From positions 2,790,001-2,854,000 of the forward strand of contig JBHGNT010000008.1 in NCBI GenBank assembly GCA_043228905.1: a DNA stretch of 64,000 bases, in the 5' to 3' direction. Shown here in pieces: positions 12,601 to 24,890 of this stretch. The translations under genes were made by a program, and so were the position numbers. Numbering within the stretch: the stretch's first letter is position 1; each line of letters begins with the position of its first letter. Origin of the DNA: Azolla caroliniana. Its lineage: Eukaryota; Polypodiophyta. Under the pieces are notes generated by a model. The model did not search any database, had not been told where the DNA came from, and saw nothing but the letters and a program-made list of their open reading frames with translations.

Positions 12601-13429
12601 TGAAACTTCGCGACACCGTTGCCGATTGTTACTTATGCTCGAAAGCTATATATGCTCTAATTTCTCGCCTTAAGGCGAGAAGAAGCACTAGCAATACCAG
12701 GAACCAAGTTTTGGGCTCGTTAGCGAGTCAAAGTGCCCTAATAAACATTACATCGCGAACTCGCAGTAGCCATTCCCAGACATGTCCATCCTTGCTCGGA
12801 GAGAGTTGCGATCCTAGGTCCCCCATTCAATCCCCCAATTCGTTAGAACCCATCTAGATACAAGTGCTTAAGGCCTTAAGATAAATTACTCAAACCTTAA
12901 GCCAAAATCGTTAGGGTAACATTAGAGATTTTAATGATAGAAAAGAGAAAGAAGAGCTTTAGTAAGTGAAGAAGATGGAAGAAGAAGAATCAAATGGCAC
13001 AAAAGTGTCTTACTAAAACTATAATTGTTTCTCTTTCTTTCATTAATCAACTTTAGGTCTTTTTCCACTGGGGTAGTCACAATGTTGTTTTATATTCTTG
13101 GTTCTTATGTCTTGTCCGCTTTTATTGATCTGTGTAGACTTGTCTCTTGTGCACCAATGCTAATCTCAAGATTGTTGGAAGCATACTTAGCATCCCCCCA
13201 CACTTAATGAGTGCACACTCCCAATGTCCACCTTTTCAAGCGCCCTTAATATGTGTCTTTGTGTGACTGAATTTGAGCTCATTAGTGAAGAACGAGATCA
13301 ATATAATGCGAATGGTAAATGCAAATACAAGTATTGATAGGGCAAAGACAATGATTTGTGGGATTCAAAGTGATGATCGTCCGTGGGCCAACCGTCACTA
13401 ATAACAGGGCACCTACAGTTAGTGCCCAG
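12600..13429. other. Non-coding stretch, nothing recognised
   Basis: Mixed-composition DNA with a short palindrome (CTCGCCTTAAGGCGAG near 12663). No exon chain or element could be supported. Confidence 0.5.
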
Positions 13430-13927
13430 AAGCAAAAAGTTTGAGATCTATGGATGTTGCTTGCACCCATGATCATATGGAGCATATGGACAACAAGATG
13501 TACTAGGGTATTTTCAACAAACAAATGGCCTCCAGCAAAATCTATTAAATTAATATGGCACACATTAATAACTACATTGAGGGCCCAATATGAGCGGATT
13601 GATGGAACAAATGATGCTTCAAAACTAATGAGGCGAAATTTTAGAAAACGATGGTGTAGTACACCGATGGCTGCAGAAACTAGAATGGATATACGTTGGC
13701 AGTACGTAGTACCCAGGTGGTTGTTCCTGTCGAATACGAGTGTATAATGGCCGTATTCACACTGTCCCTTCGGACAACCCAAGTTTGGGCTATTTCTGTA
13801 AATAGAATAAAGGGCAGTTGCCTTGAGATAGTCATTGTATAAAGTGACTTTGTAAACTTTAGTTAAGGTTGTTGTTGGTTGTCATTCTTTGTAACTGTTG
13901 CTATTGGAATATAACGAGTTGTTTGTG

Positions 13928-13928
<1 letters not shown>
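13430..13928 (+). mobile_element. LINE C-terminal fragment (second LINE family), abutting (CT)n
   Basis: A reading frame at 13454-13747 carries IIWSIWTTRCTRVF, then IWHTLITTL and AQYERID. This is the pattern of the segment that follows the zinc-binding domain in plant LINE reverse transcriptases. After its stop comes about 180 bases of 3' UTR-like sequence that runs directly into a (CT)n tract at 13929. The 5' part of the element is missing. The family appears to be the same as, or related to, the minus-strand fragment at 16145-17175 and the relic near 36 kb. Confidence 0.55.

Positions 13929-13968
<40 letters not shown>
13929..13968. repeat. (CT)n microsatellite at the 3' edge of a LINE fragment
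   Basis: About 20 CT units in an uninterrupted tract. Confidence 0.95.
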
Positions 13969-13972
<4 letters not shown>

Positions 13973-15045
13973 ATCTTGCTTATGTGCATACACAGGTTCT
14001 TCTTCAAACAGAATGTTGCTTGCACTTCCGCATTGACGGCCTTGTCCCCAACAGTTCCCCCCTCCCATTAGATGAAAGTGGGACGTGAATGACATGAGAC
14101 ACATAGAGAACAAACATGTGGGCTATTGAGTGTAAGATAAATAAGTGATGTCGCCCATATGGAAGTAAGTAATGAATACCCGATATAGGGACTAAAGTTG
14201 TGTACTAAATGACATTTTAACTAATGGAGTATATTCTTATTTGGTAAAAAAAGAAAAAGAAAAAGAAAAAAAGAACAAGAACAAGATGATGAGAATGATC
14301 ATATTGAAGTTGATGTTGAAAAGATGGTTTGTGTGAAAATGGATAGTGGTTCCTTTGAAGTACTTTTTCATCAATATGGGGTGACCATTATCTCCCACAT
14401 TCGTTGGTCTTATCCAACAAAAGAAGAAATAGTAAACAATATTGCGAAAGAAGAAGGATTAGATGGCCCAAAACTCATGAAAGAGCTTATTTTATCCTCT
14501 TGGTGGTTGATAATGTTATGTTTTTCTCATATTCTTTGAATAATTTGCAACTTTTGGTTGATGTATTTGAAACATTCCAACAAAAAGCTAAAATGTTAAA
14601 ATTGCGATATTATGTTGCAATTGTTGACCCGCAATGTTGGCCCCAAAACAACATAAAAAATGCTAGAATTGAATTCAAAGTTAAAACGAACTTCTCCATC
14701 CCAATGTGAGAGTCATGAAGAAGCAAATACCCTGAATAGAAGAGAATTACTATGTTCCCTACAGTTTCATGCTTGTCAATTAACCACCCTCACTCTCTCT
14801 TTCCTTCCCTCTTCCAAAACACACGTTTATATTAATGCCACAAAAGATCCTTCTGAATTGCCAATGTGTCCTAATTTTGATGACAATAGCTACACTCTTT
14901 ATGCATCTACTCAATCACAACTTAATTTCTACATTTCTTTTTTTGTGTTTTCTTTTTGTTCCACCACTTTAAAGTTACACTCCTACACTATTAGGAAGAG
15001 TGTTTTGTAACAACTGTTGTGCCTCATTAGATGTTAATATATCAA

Positions 15046-15047
<2 letters not shown>
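13969..15047. other. Unassigned stretch with weak coding-like remnants
   Basis: Two overlapping short open frames between about 14320 and 14710 contain SYPTKEEIVNNIAKEEG-like text, and a third lies at 14660-15010. Their composition is protein-like, but I recognise no family and no credible splice chain joins them. They could be remnants of a transposon or a host gene. Confidence 0.3.

Positions 15048-15076
<29 letters not shown>
15048..15076. repeat. (CT)n tract at the 5' junction of a truncated LINE copy
   Basis: About 14 CT units run directly into LINE sequence at CTCATGTATGCATCAG, with only the CTC shared between tract and element. Confidence 0.9.
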
Positions 15077-15078
<2 letters not shown>

Positions 15079-16093
15079 GTATGCATCAGTGGTTTGGGCT
15101 CCAAGACTACCATCTTTCATGTGGACGCAATTAGAGAGACCATTGGTGATAATGTTATCATGCCAACTCCGAAGCAAATCGACGGTACCACATGACATTA
15201 TTAGGGTTGAGTTCAGTTTACCCCCAATGTTAGTAGAGGCACTTTTTCAACTTGTAGTCTTTATCCACAGGATACATAACCAACCACATGATAGAATATC
15301 CCATCAAGCCTTTACGGCCTCTCGATCATTGTATGAGTCTGGCTATATACTAGCTCATGGTATGGCATGATGGTGAGTTGGCTTCTTGCGAACGGTCTAA
15401 ACATTAATAACCTCCCTCCCCTTAGGTACAACCACGCAATTGATAACACTTTCATCTCTCATGAGGACCGCAATAAAGTAATACGCCAAGAAATATGGCA
15501 AATTTACACTCAATATAAATGGATCACCCCACTAGAGCCACTCCCATCTAAAATGTTGTACTATAATGAACACTTCATGCACTTCTCTAAGTTAGGTTTT
15601 ATTACGCGGCCAGAATATCTAGATGTATTCTTACCACATGCACTAAGGGTTGCCATTGGACAACTTAGAATATCATCTCACCAACTTGAGATTGAGAATG
15701 GTCGTACTAACGAAGTCCCTAGGGAGGAAAGGATATGTAGGTTATGCCACATAGACATAGAGGATGAGTACCACTTTACATGCAAGTGTCCCACCTACGC
15801 CGAGATTAGAAGCCATGGTTGGGGCACTCTATACACTAAGACCATGGGTCACACCCACACCAAAACCCTTTGACCTCCCACTTCTTTTCGAGAGGCTTGG
15901 GTGGAAATGAAATTAGTCTTAGTGCAAAGTCACTTCCTTTTATCGAGTATACCATGTTTTGTACACTACTAGAACTCTTTTAGTTTAAGTTCTATTTTTA
16001 CTTTATTTTATTTTAGTTCTGATGATTGGATAAATACCCATTTTGTTGTAAACCAAGTGTCTCATGGGCCAATTTTGACCTTAAGAAGACGTT

Positions 16094-16100
<7 letters not shown>
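15075..16100 (+). mobile_element. 5'-truncated copy of the CT-flanked LINE (family A, copy 2)
   Basis: The sequence is collinear with 19579 to about 20970 of the larger LINE copy, with many substitutions. It covers the region after the reverse transcriptase, including the zinc-binding motif (CRLCHIDIEDEYHFTCKC). An internal deletion of roughly 350 bases is seen near 15811, relative to 20310-20665 of the larger copy, and a frameshift is present near 15365. The 3' UTR ends with CTCATGGGCCAATTTTG and GACGTTAATATT, then passes straight into (CT)n. It is a dead copy. Confidence 0.88.

Positions 16101-16144
<44 letters not shown>
16101..16144. repeat. (CT)n tract between two LINE insertions
   Basis: About 22 CT units. 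It is the 3' border of the plus-strand LINE copy on its left and the border of a minus-strand LINE fragment on its right. Confidence 0.95.
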
Positions 16145-16147
<3 letters not shown>

Positions 16148-17175
16148 GGTAAAAGCACACAATTATATTAATTGTATGTAAAATCCACTTAGTTACAACA
16201 CTTCTTAGTCTCCTCTACCTATCATATGTCTATGTAGGGAGAGGGATGTCCCGTAATGCCATTAAAAACCCTGAATATACATTTGAGGAAATGATCCCCA
16301 CATGCTCTAACATCCAAAAATTCCACATGAGAATACATTTCAACTTCTTTATATAGGCTTTCACCCCATGTCTATTATCAAACATGAAAGCATTACGCAT
16401 ATTCCAATTGTGTTACAATCCCCAATAGTGTAAAAATTGAAACAATATCTCCATCTCATCATTTGAACCATTTTGAACATATTGAGAAAAAAACCCATTG
16501 TTGAGGTCTCAAACAACAACGGGTTAAAACTTGCCAAATGTCCGATAAGTACTTCCAAATGGTGCACACTATAGGACATTTAATGAACCTATGTGCACTA
16601 TCCTCCAATGGAACAGTGCAAAAGAAACTAGTGTCAGACCCTAGTCCTCGTCTCTTTAATGCTAAACCTAATGACCGGCCACCAATCATGACTCTCCATA
16701 TGAATACTTTTGCACGAAATGGTAGATGGGAATGTCAACCACATTGTAATATTTTCCACCACCTTGCATCTAACTTACAGACATTCCACAACTTCGTTGC
16801 TTTAAGAGATAACCAAGATAATGTGCCATTGCATGATGATACAATATTTGTAGTGACCTATAACGAGCGTGTACCATCTTGTAACCGCCAATCCACCCAA
16901 GGTGCAACATTTGTTTTTAATGGCAAAGATCCTTGCAACAATGGTATATCTTGTAATTTCTCCCAAATAAATCCATAATTTGGGGGAATACATAACCATC
17001 GCTTGGCATCTTCAAATTTTGACAACCTTTGAGATTCATTATCAACCACATCTTCCAAATGTACAATCCCCAATCATAATAAACGATTGAATTGAGATCT
17101 TGACTTCTCTTTCCTATGCCAAAACAACACTCGAGAATAAACAAGCAATTCATTTTGTAATGAATTACAAGATTT
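16145..17175 (-). mobile_element. LINE fragment (second LINE family), minus strand, between (CT)n tracts
   Basis: Minus-strand frames carry LGIVHLEDVVDNESQRL and FEDAKRWL-like text (about 17080-16990). Further on comes CTVPLEDSAHRFIKCP (about 16630), the zinc-binding domain of plant LINE reverse transcriptases. Stops and frameshifts break the frame. In sense orientation the fragment ends in ATTGTGTGCTTTTACCGAAA and is followed by GA repeats. Both edges are microsatellite. Confidence 0.6.
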
Positions 17176-17202
17176 TCTCTCTCTCTCTCTCTCTCTCTCT
17201 CT
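17176..17202. repeat. (CT)n tract at the 5' junction of the main LINE copy
   Basis: About 13 CT units, followed directly by LINE endonuclease-coding sequence. Confidence 0.93.
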
Positions 17203-20200
17203 TTAGACAAACCTCACGTCGACACACTACTAGAGGGTCTGGGGGGGTTGCGATATTATTTCGGAAAGAGATAAATAATAGGATAGAAATACTAAAGTCA
17301 GACCCAGAAGCCCGTTTTATGTGGGTGAAAGTCCTCACTAGTAAGGATCATGTGATATTTATCGCAGTTTGTTACTTCCCCCCGAAAGGGTCCCGCTACA
17401 ATATGGCTGGAGAGGCGAGTATAGTTGATGAAGGAACGCCACATGGGCCTTCTCCATACGAACCTTTGTCGGATGACATAATCCGATATTCTTCTCAAGG
17501 GGAAGTCTTCCTGGTAGGAGATTTCAATGCGAGAACCTAGTCCCGACAATGCACAATATTTCAGATGGATAGAAACCTAGAAATGGTGAATGTCGACCCT
17601 TTAGCCTTAGGCATAACACGTACATCGAAGGATCAAGGTGCGGATGCCACAAGCTTTGGCCATCATCTGCTTGAACTTGGAAGCCGACACCAGATGATCA
17701 TATATAATGGCTTAGCCAAGTGGCCGGGCTCGGAAGAGCTCACATGTTTCCCACATGGAGGAGGGGAAAGCACTGTTGATTATCTAATAGGACGCCCTGA
17801 AGCTACCCACATGGTTAGCTCCTTCCGGGTGGCCCCATGCCCCATTGGGGCAGACCATACCTTCCTATACTTTGAGCTAAAATGTGACACCTCCCACACC
17901 ACCAACTCTAGTAAACCAACCCATCACACTATAATACATTTCACGCATGAGCTCGCGGACATCTACTCTCGACATGTTCAAGCCCATCTTTCCTCGTTTG
18001 ATTCTTCCTTGCCTTTAGAGAACCTCACTACAGAACTCACACACATCCTTCACTCAGCCGCCACTAGTAGCTTCCCATACACGAAAGACTCCAATCATAG
18101 TAGAATAGGGTCTATGCCACAAAACAAGTGGTATGACGAGGATTGTAGAGAGTTGTATAGACAACTTAAAGTATCGCGACTCAGTGGTACTATCTCCTTA
18201 GTACAGGCTCGCAAAGAGATGCGCAAGATGACACGTCGTAAAAGACGAGCTTGGGAAGCATCTCAATATTGGGAACTCTACCATATGCTCATGAGTAGGG
18301 ATTGTGCCCTTGCATGGAAGAGACTACGGGAACCGAGACCACAAACACCCATCGAGGATCCCAATATTTGGCACACATATACCGAGAGACTCTACCATGT
18401 CCCGAACCAACCACCCATTCCAATGCCCTCCACACCTCGACCTACCATGGGGACACTTTTCACGACCTCTAGGGTCACGAAGGTCATAAAAAAATTACAA
18501 CATAGGAAATCCATGGACCACACAGGATTGCGAGCCGAGCACATCATATATGCTCGAGAGTGCCTAGCTCCCCTTCTCACTCTAATCTTCAACCGCGCCC
18601 TCGCCGAGGGTTTTCCACCACAATGGGCCATGAACATTGTGGCCCCTATACATAAAGGAGGGGACCCAATGGACCCAAATACATATAGGACCATTATGAT
18701 AGGTCATATGCTTGCTAAACTATATGGTGCAGTAATGGAAGCGGAGCTCAGTGATTATATGGAAACATTAAGTCTTCGAGCACCTGAGCAGGCTGGCTTT
18801 AGACGAGCCTTCTCCACTATTGACCACATCTTCACACTTAGGTGCTTAATTGACCAAACAAAGGCTCGTAAGAAGAAACTATATTGTTGCTTTGTGGACT
18901 TTCGCAAAGCCTTTGATACAGTTCCTAGGGAGAGGTTGTTTGATAGACTTAAGAGCTTGGAGATACCAAATGACATGATTTGGGCCATTTATGCCCTATA
19001 TGAGCAAGTCTATGGGCGCGTAAGATGCCCAGGTGGCCTATCCGATTGTTTCACTAGCACCATTGGTGTAAAACAGGGTTGCCCCCTATCACCGACTCTT
19101 TTTGGGATCTACATTGATGAGATCACTGATTTTATTGCTCGTAAGGGAGGCAAAGGAGTGGCTATTGGGGATACGCAAGTTAGTCTCTTACTCTACGCAG
19201 ACGACATTGTCTTGCTCTCGGAGTCGGAACACGACCTACAAAAGCATCTTAATGCCCTAGATGACTTTTGTACACAACGAGGACTGGTAGTGAATCTAGC
19301 GAAAACTAAAGTCCTTATCTTTCATACATCGTCCAGAGTTAGGAGTAAATGTCACCTCATCCTCTCTCATAAACTAGTTGAGGTGGTGGGATCTTATGTA
19401 TACTTGGGAGTCACTTTTAGTGCTCGCTCAGGTAAATTCTCGATGACCCAGGCAGCCAAAGATAGGCTAACGAGAGGATATGCATCCCTCTCACTCTTAG
19501 AGAGACAATGCCACCAAGCATACTTTCAAGAGCCACGGACTAAGGGATGGCTTTTCGACTCATTAGTGACCCCGTCCCTCATGTATGCATCAGTAGTATG
19601 GGCTCCAGGTCTACCATCTTTCATGTGGACGCAATTGGAGAGACCTTTAGTGGTGATGTTATCACGTCAACTCCGAAGCAAATCGACAGTACCACATGAC
19701 ATTATTAGAGCGGAGTTTAGCCTACCCCCGATGTTAGTAGAAGCACTCTTTCAAGTGGTAGCTTTTATTCATCGGATACATAGTCAACCACAAGATAGGA
19801 TATCCCGTCGAGCCTTTGAGGCATCCCGATCCTTACATGTGTCTGGAGACACCAACTCTTGGTATAGCATTGTGGTGAGTTGGTTATTTGCAAATGGCAT
19901 AGACATTAATAACCTACCTCCCCTTAAGTACAACCATGGGACTGATCAAACTTTAATCTCTCGTGAAGATCGTAATAAAGTGATACGCCAAGAAATATGG
20001 CAAATCTACACTCGATACAAATGGATCACCCCACGAGAGCCACTCCCATCTAAAATGGTGTACTATAAGGAACACTTCTTGCACTTCTCTAAGTTAGGGT
20101 TTATTACACGACCAAGATACCTAGATACTTTCTTATCAAATGCACTAAGGGTGGCCATTGGACAACTTAGGATATCATCTCACCAACTTGAGATTGAGAA

Positions 20201-20971
20201 TGGTCGAGCTAATAGAGTCCCTAGAGAGGAAAGGCTATGTAGGTTATGCCACATAGAGATAGAGGATGAGTATCACTTCACATGCAAGTGCCCAACTTAT
20301 GCCGAGATACGGGCGGAATACCAAGACATACTAGGACCCTCTCCCACCCTCTCCAAACTATTAGATACCCCGAGTGTAAAGAGACTAGGTAGGTATATCT
20401 TAGAGCTAAAACAACATAGGGAGGATAAATTACAAAGTGTTAATCATAACCCTTTTACTACTCATCAACATGTACCTAGTGTAATTTTTCAGGAACATGG
20501 GGAGACGATGAATGTGGATACACTTATGCCGCTCGGCCTCTCCCTTGAGGAAGCAGAAATACAAAGAGCAACCAAACGTCCTCGGATGTTGGGCTTCAAC
20601 ACAAGTCAACGTGGAGTAGAAAAGATTAAGAAGATAAGGGAACGTGAGCTACGTCGACTCGAAGCTATGGTTGGGGTACCTCTTACATGGGGACCACGGG
20701 CCACATCCACATCATGGCAACCCTTTGACCCCCCGCTTCTCTTCGAGAGACTTGGATGGAAATGAAATTAGGCCTAGTATAGAATCATTCTCATTGTAGA
20801 ACATGTTTTTTATATAGAACATGTTTGTTGTTTTCTTAGAACTATTTAGCTTAAACTCTATTTTATCTTATTTTTATTTTTACTTTCGATGAATGGGTAA
20901 ATATCCCATTTTTGTTGTACACCATTTGTCTCATGGGCCAATTTTGGCCTTAGAAGACGTTAATATATCTT
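17203..20971 (+). mobile_element. APE-type LINE retrotransposon (family A, copy 1), 5' truncated
   Basis: This is the best-preserved member of a LINE family present three times in the window. It begins inside the endonuclease domain at a (CT)n junction and retains the rest of the endonuclease, the full reverse transcriptase, the C-terminal zinc-binding region and a roughly 200-base 3' UTR. The 3' UTR ends CTTAGAAGACGTTAATATAT and runs into TTTC/CT repeats. There is no poly(A) tail. The first N-terminal third of the endonuclease and any ORF1 are absent. The clade is uncertain: the reverse transcriptase and compact CCHC finger look unlike the standard L1 and RTE elements of flowering plants. 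Confidence 0.9.
17205..20765 (+). pseudogene. LINE endonuclease-reverse transcriptase ORF, one nonsense codon
   Basis: The frame starts within an exonuclease-endonuclease-phosphatase fold (GGVAILFRK, VCYFPP, GDFNART), then DHTFLYFELK. A single in-frame TAG at 17538-17540 sits exactly where a Gln is expected after GDFNART; beyond it the frame is open for 1066 codons. The reverse transcriptase shows FVDFRKAFDTV, GVKQGCPLSP, the catalytic YADD (about 19195) and LNLAKTK-like text. A CCHC finger (CRLCHIEIEDEYHFTCKC) lies near 20245. The copy is incapable of autonomous movement, because it lacks its 5' end and carries the stop. Confidence 0.9.
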
Positions 20972-20986
20972 TCTTTCTTTCTTCTT

Positions 20987-21034
<48 letters not shown>
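20972..21034. repeat. TTTC/(CT)n tract at the 3' end of the LINE
   Basis: Starts as TTTC and TTC units and becomes a pure run of about 20 CT units. Confidence 0.93.
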
Positions 21035-21038
<4 letters not shown>

Positions 21039-21802
21039 AAGAGTCTATTACTAATCAATAGACCAAACTAAAGTAAAAGAAGGAAAATAGAATGGATAGA
21101 AGAACCTGTTTCACCCAACCACCCTCGAGCTATGATTTAGACATAGTCAACCTACCACCGACGTCCCATACCGCCGAATATTAGGATGACTAATACCTTG
21201 GAAGAGATAAACACGATCGTCGAGACAAAAGCCTAGCCTGCACCACCGGTGTCTAAGACAACAACCTTTCAACGTAATGTCTTTATGAGGGTAGCTAAGC
21301 CTCATATTTATACTTTTTTCTAGGCCCCTTGAATAGATGTGTTTTTCTAAAAGGCTCTCCATTCATTGGTTGTCCAAATCATGATAGTGCATGCACCTAT
21401 CATTCCTTCTATCCAATCATTAGTCCCCTTTTAAACATTAGTGAACATACCCTTCACTAATGTAAATATTAGTGACCTACCCTCACCAACGTTATATGTA
21501 CAAACGTTTATCGAGGGAGTTACAAATTCAAAACAATAGTGGCTTCAAAGTCCAAAGATTGAAAGCGTGAAGACCATTGAACCTTTTATGCATCTATCCC
21601 ATATGATTATGTCGATTGCAACATAAACGACTTGTACCTACTTCCATTGGAAAGATCAATTGTTGCTATCACAACCTTGTACCAACCTACGTACTTGAAG
21701 TATCAACTAGAACCCTTCTCTCTTTGTATTTCCAATAGATAATAGGGAAAAGTACCAAGATACCCTTGGAAGTTCCAAATTTACCAAACTACCCCTATGT
21801 CC
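21035..21802. other. Intergenic, nothing recognised
   Basis: AT-rich DNA without a supported gene or element. Confidence 0.5.
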
Positions 21803-22640
21803 AAAAAAATACACTTTATAAAGTAATTATACACTCAAATCTACAAGCCTTATTTACCATAATGCCACTATATACCTATTTTGACCAATTTATACCACTT
21901 TTATTTTTTAAAATACATTATAAATCAAGCTAAATTATCAAAATTATATTTTTCAATTGAAAGGCCACCTTAAAATCCAATTCTATAAATTTACACCAAG
22001 TTATACTAGCTTAATCCCATAAAACCAAAATTTGTGATTGAAGTGACCAAAACTTAATCTTAACACCAAAACATTTGATCGCACACCAAATTTTACCATT
22101 GGGATGCCATTTTGAAGCCAAAATCCATGAATTTGCATATTCACAAAAAATTTGCGGCCAAAATGTTAAACAAAATCTCACAAAAAACTTTGCTACCAAA
22201 ATGTCATTTTAAACGAAATCTCACATAACACTTTGCTATTAAAATGCTATCTTAAACCAAATTTCATGATTTTAAACTAAATTTTGTTAGCAAAATGCAA
22301 TCACAACTAAATCTCATCAATTTCAAAAATACTTGCAAACCAAAATTAATTATCAAAATATAATAATTACATGTTAATTTTGATCCATCTACAAAAAGTA
22401 TAATTCGAAAAATATCCACAAAATCAAATATACCTTTTGACTAAACAAAGTATCTAATAATGCACAAGGTAACCCCATTTGATCAACCCAGTGAATAAGA
22501 AAGAAAAGAAAAACTACGTTGTTAGGTACAAAGGACCCAAAGAATCGCTTAAGTAAAGAAATTTATGTTTGAAGGGTATTCTAGTAAATAGGGCTTGTAG
22601 ATTTGAGTGTATAATTACTTTATACGGTGTATTTTTTTTT
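21803..22640. mobile_element. Non-autonomous DNA transposon (MITE) with about 65-bp terminal inverted repeats
   Basis: The segment 21803-21869 is repeated in inverse orientation at about 22576-22640. The shared core is AAGTAATTATACACTCAAAT followed by CTACAAGCC, with about six mismatches over 65 bases. The interior is AT-rich and non-coding, with a loosely repeated motif (AATCTCACA then CTTTGCTACCAAAATG). Long TIRs suggest a Mutator-like MITE, but I found no convincing target-site duplication, so the class is open. Confidence 0.75.
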
Positions 22641-24890
22641 ACTTTATAAATGTCATGTGCACAAAAAGCAAATATATGGGCAATAAATCAAAATAATGTC
22701 CAATAACTAGTATGCCATAAAGAGTTGGCAATTTTGCGCTTGAAGTTGGGTCATGAACATACAAAACAGCTTTGGTTCAGCCAAAAGTTTCTAAAATGTT
22801 GGAAAAAACAGCATCAATGTACCAAACAATATTTTAACCATCCCATACAGTCACTATAGGAAGTTGAATGCAACAGCATCATTTTGGAACACTCCACAAT
22901 CCTTACAATAAATCAATTCTCCATTTCCAAGAAACACATTCTTTACCATAATCATCGGAGTGTTTTTTCATTGATAAACCTCCATCTTTCATAATCCAAT
23001 GACCACCCATCATTTATTGCATGCTCAACATATAATTCACCGGGAAAATGGTGACTTGTTAACAGGCATGATAATGTGAGTGTTGTACTGAAATTTCCAT
23101 CAAGAACGTTGGGCACATCTATGCATGTATTATTTTCACATCAAGAGTTTTATACGGAGTAGCAAAACCCCCCTTATCAGGATGGAATCACATACAAGAT
23201 ATGCTGTTTTGGTCCAAATTGAATTCATTATGTACAATACAATACCTATTTTCTTCTATCCATCATATTAGGCAAAGCAACATCCTCTTTTGCATGGGAT
23301 GAGCATACGAAGCTCTGGATTTCATAGAATGTGATATACTAAGATAGGTGGTGGCCTGCATGTCTTATCAATTAAGCATGTTTATTATGATAATTATAAG
23401 AGAATGGCAGACTAACGTGAGTGTTTTAAATGCATTTGCAATATATTCTCATAGGGTGAGTGAAGATATGATTTTACCAATATGATCTTGAAAATCTGAT
23501 ATGCCATCCCCAGCAAAACATCAAGCGCTGGCTAGCATTTCAGGTCAACATTAATGAAAATCATCAAAAAGATTTGTTCACTTGATATCCTCAAATCTCT
23601 GTCACACTTGAATGAATATTACATGAATGCATATCAAAGAATATACAAAACTAAGATATATTTAATGAATATACTGATGCTCATGGAACATTGAAAACAA
23701 GAATTTTACTGCCTGAATTTGTTATATATAATGCTCAACTGCAAGAAGTTTATTTTTTACAGTAAGTTACTGGAAGAAGCAGAGATTTTGGACTGATATA
23801 ATTCAGATAGCTAAAGAATGAGAAAGATAAAAGAGAGTTAAATATATATTTGTTGCTAATGCAAAATTGGTGCCCATCTGAATATCAATCGAACCATCAA
23901 CAATATAAAGCATATGATCAATACCAGAAAGAGCTTTTGATTATACAGAAACATTGGAAACAGCAATCATTCGGTTATCGTCGCGAAACCGCTGAGAAGA
24001 AATTCCGACACCTTGGAAAAAGGTAATGCTTCACTACTGCTAGTCCAAATCCTGTAAGATAACCAATAGAATAAATACACAAATAGGCATTTATACTCCC
24101 TCTAAACCATTCATTTACATATACTTTTTGACTTCCCAGCTAAAAGGTATGACAAACTATCCAATGATTTCAAGAAAAAAGACTTAATCAGCAGTAAAAA
24201 AAACTCAGACGATGATAAAATACCATTATTTAAAGAAAACCACTTGTATGAGAACTATCTGAAGATAAAGACTTGTGAGAATATAAACTAAGATTTGACG
24301 AAGACTTGTTGATCATTTAAAGATGATTTGAGAAAAAAACAATAATTTGATAGCTCATATGAGGAAATATACAATTATTTGAAGAGAAAATACTTACATG
24401 AGGAGACATGGAATGATTTCATGCATAACACGCTTAAACAAAAGAAAAAGACTTATAAGACAAAGCACACTATGATATGAAGACAATTCCAAGGATCCAG
24501 ATGAACATACCATTGAATAAAAAGCTCAAACAAAAGAAAAAGACTTATACGACAAAGCACACTATGATATGAAGACAATTCCAAGGATCCAGATGAACAT
24601 ACCATGATTTGAAGATGATTTCACAGGACCCCATCTTTTAATGGGCCTTTTCATCATCTCTGCACACATGGAGGGTATATACGGTTCTATATTCTGTACA
24701 AAAATCACCTCAGATAATTTTGCACATGGAAAAAAATCGGAAAAGACTCTGATTGTGTAGCTGTACAAGGCGAGAAATAAGAACGTCCACCTTTCTCCCA
24801 TGTGCATGCATGCTCTCCTGATGCAGCACATTTGATGGAACCCTAACCCACAGAGTTTTTTTTCTTATCTAAAATACCAAGGAGAACCTA
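22641..24890. other. Intergenic region downstream of the formin gene
   Basis: AT-rich, no gene supported. It contains one recognisable local tandem duplication (24433-24612). Confidence 0.5.
24433..24612. repeat. 93-bp tandem duplication
   Basis: A segment beginning AAACAAAAGAAAAAGACTTA and ending GATCCAGATGAACATACCAT occurs twice, offset by 93 bases, with only one or two differences outside the short joining segment. The near identity suggests a recent event. Confidence 0.85.
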
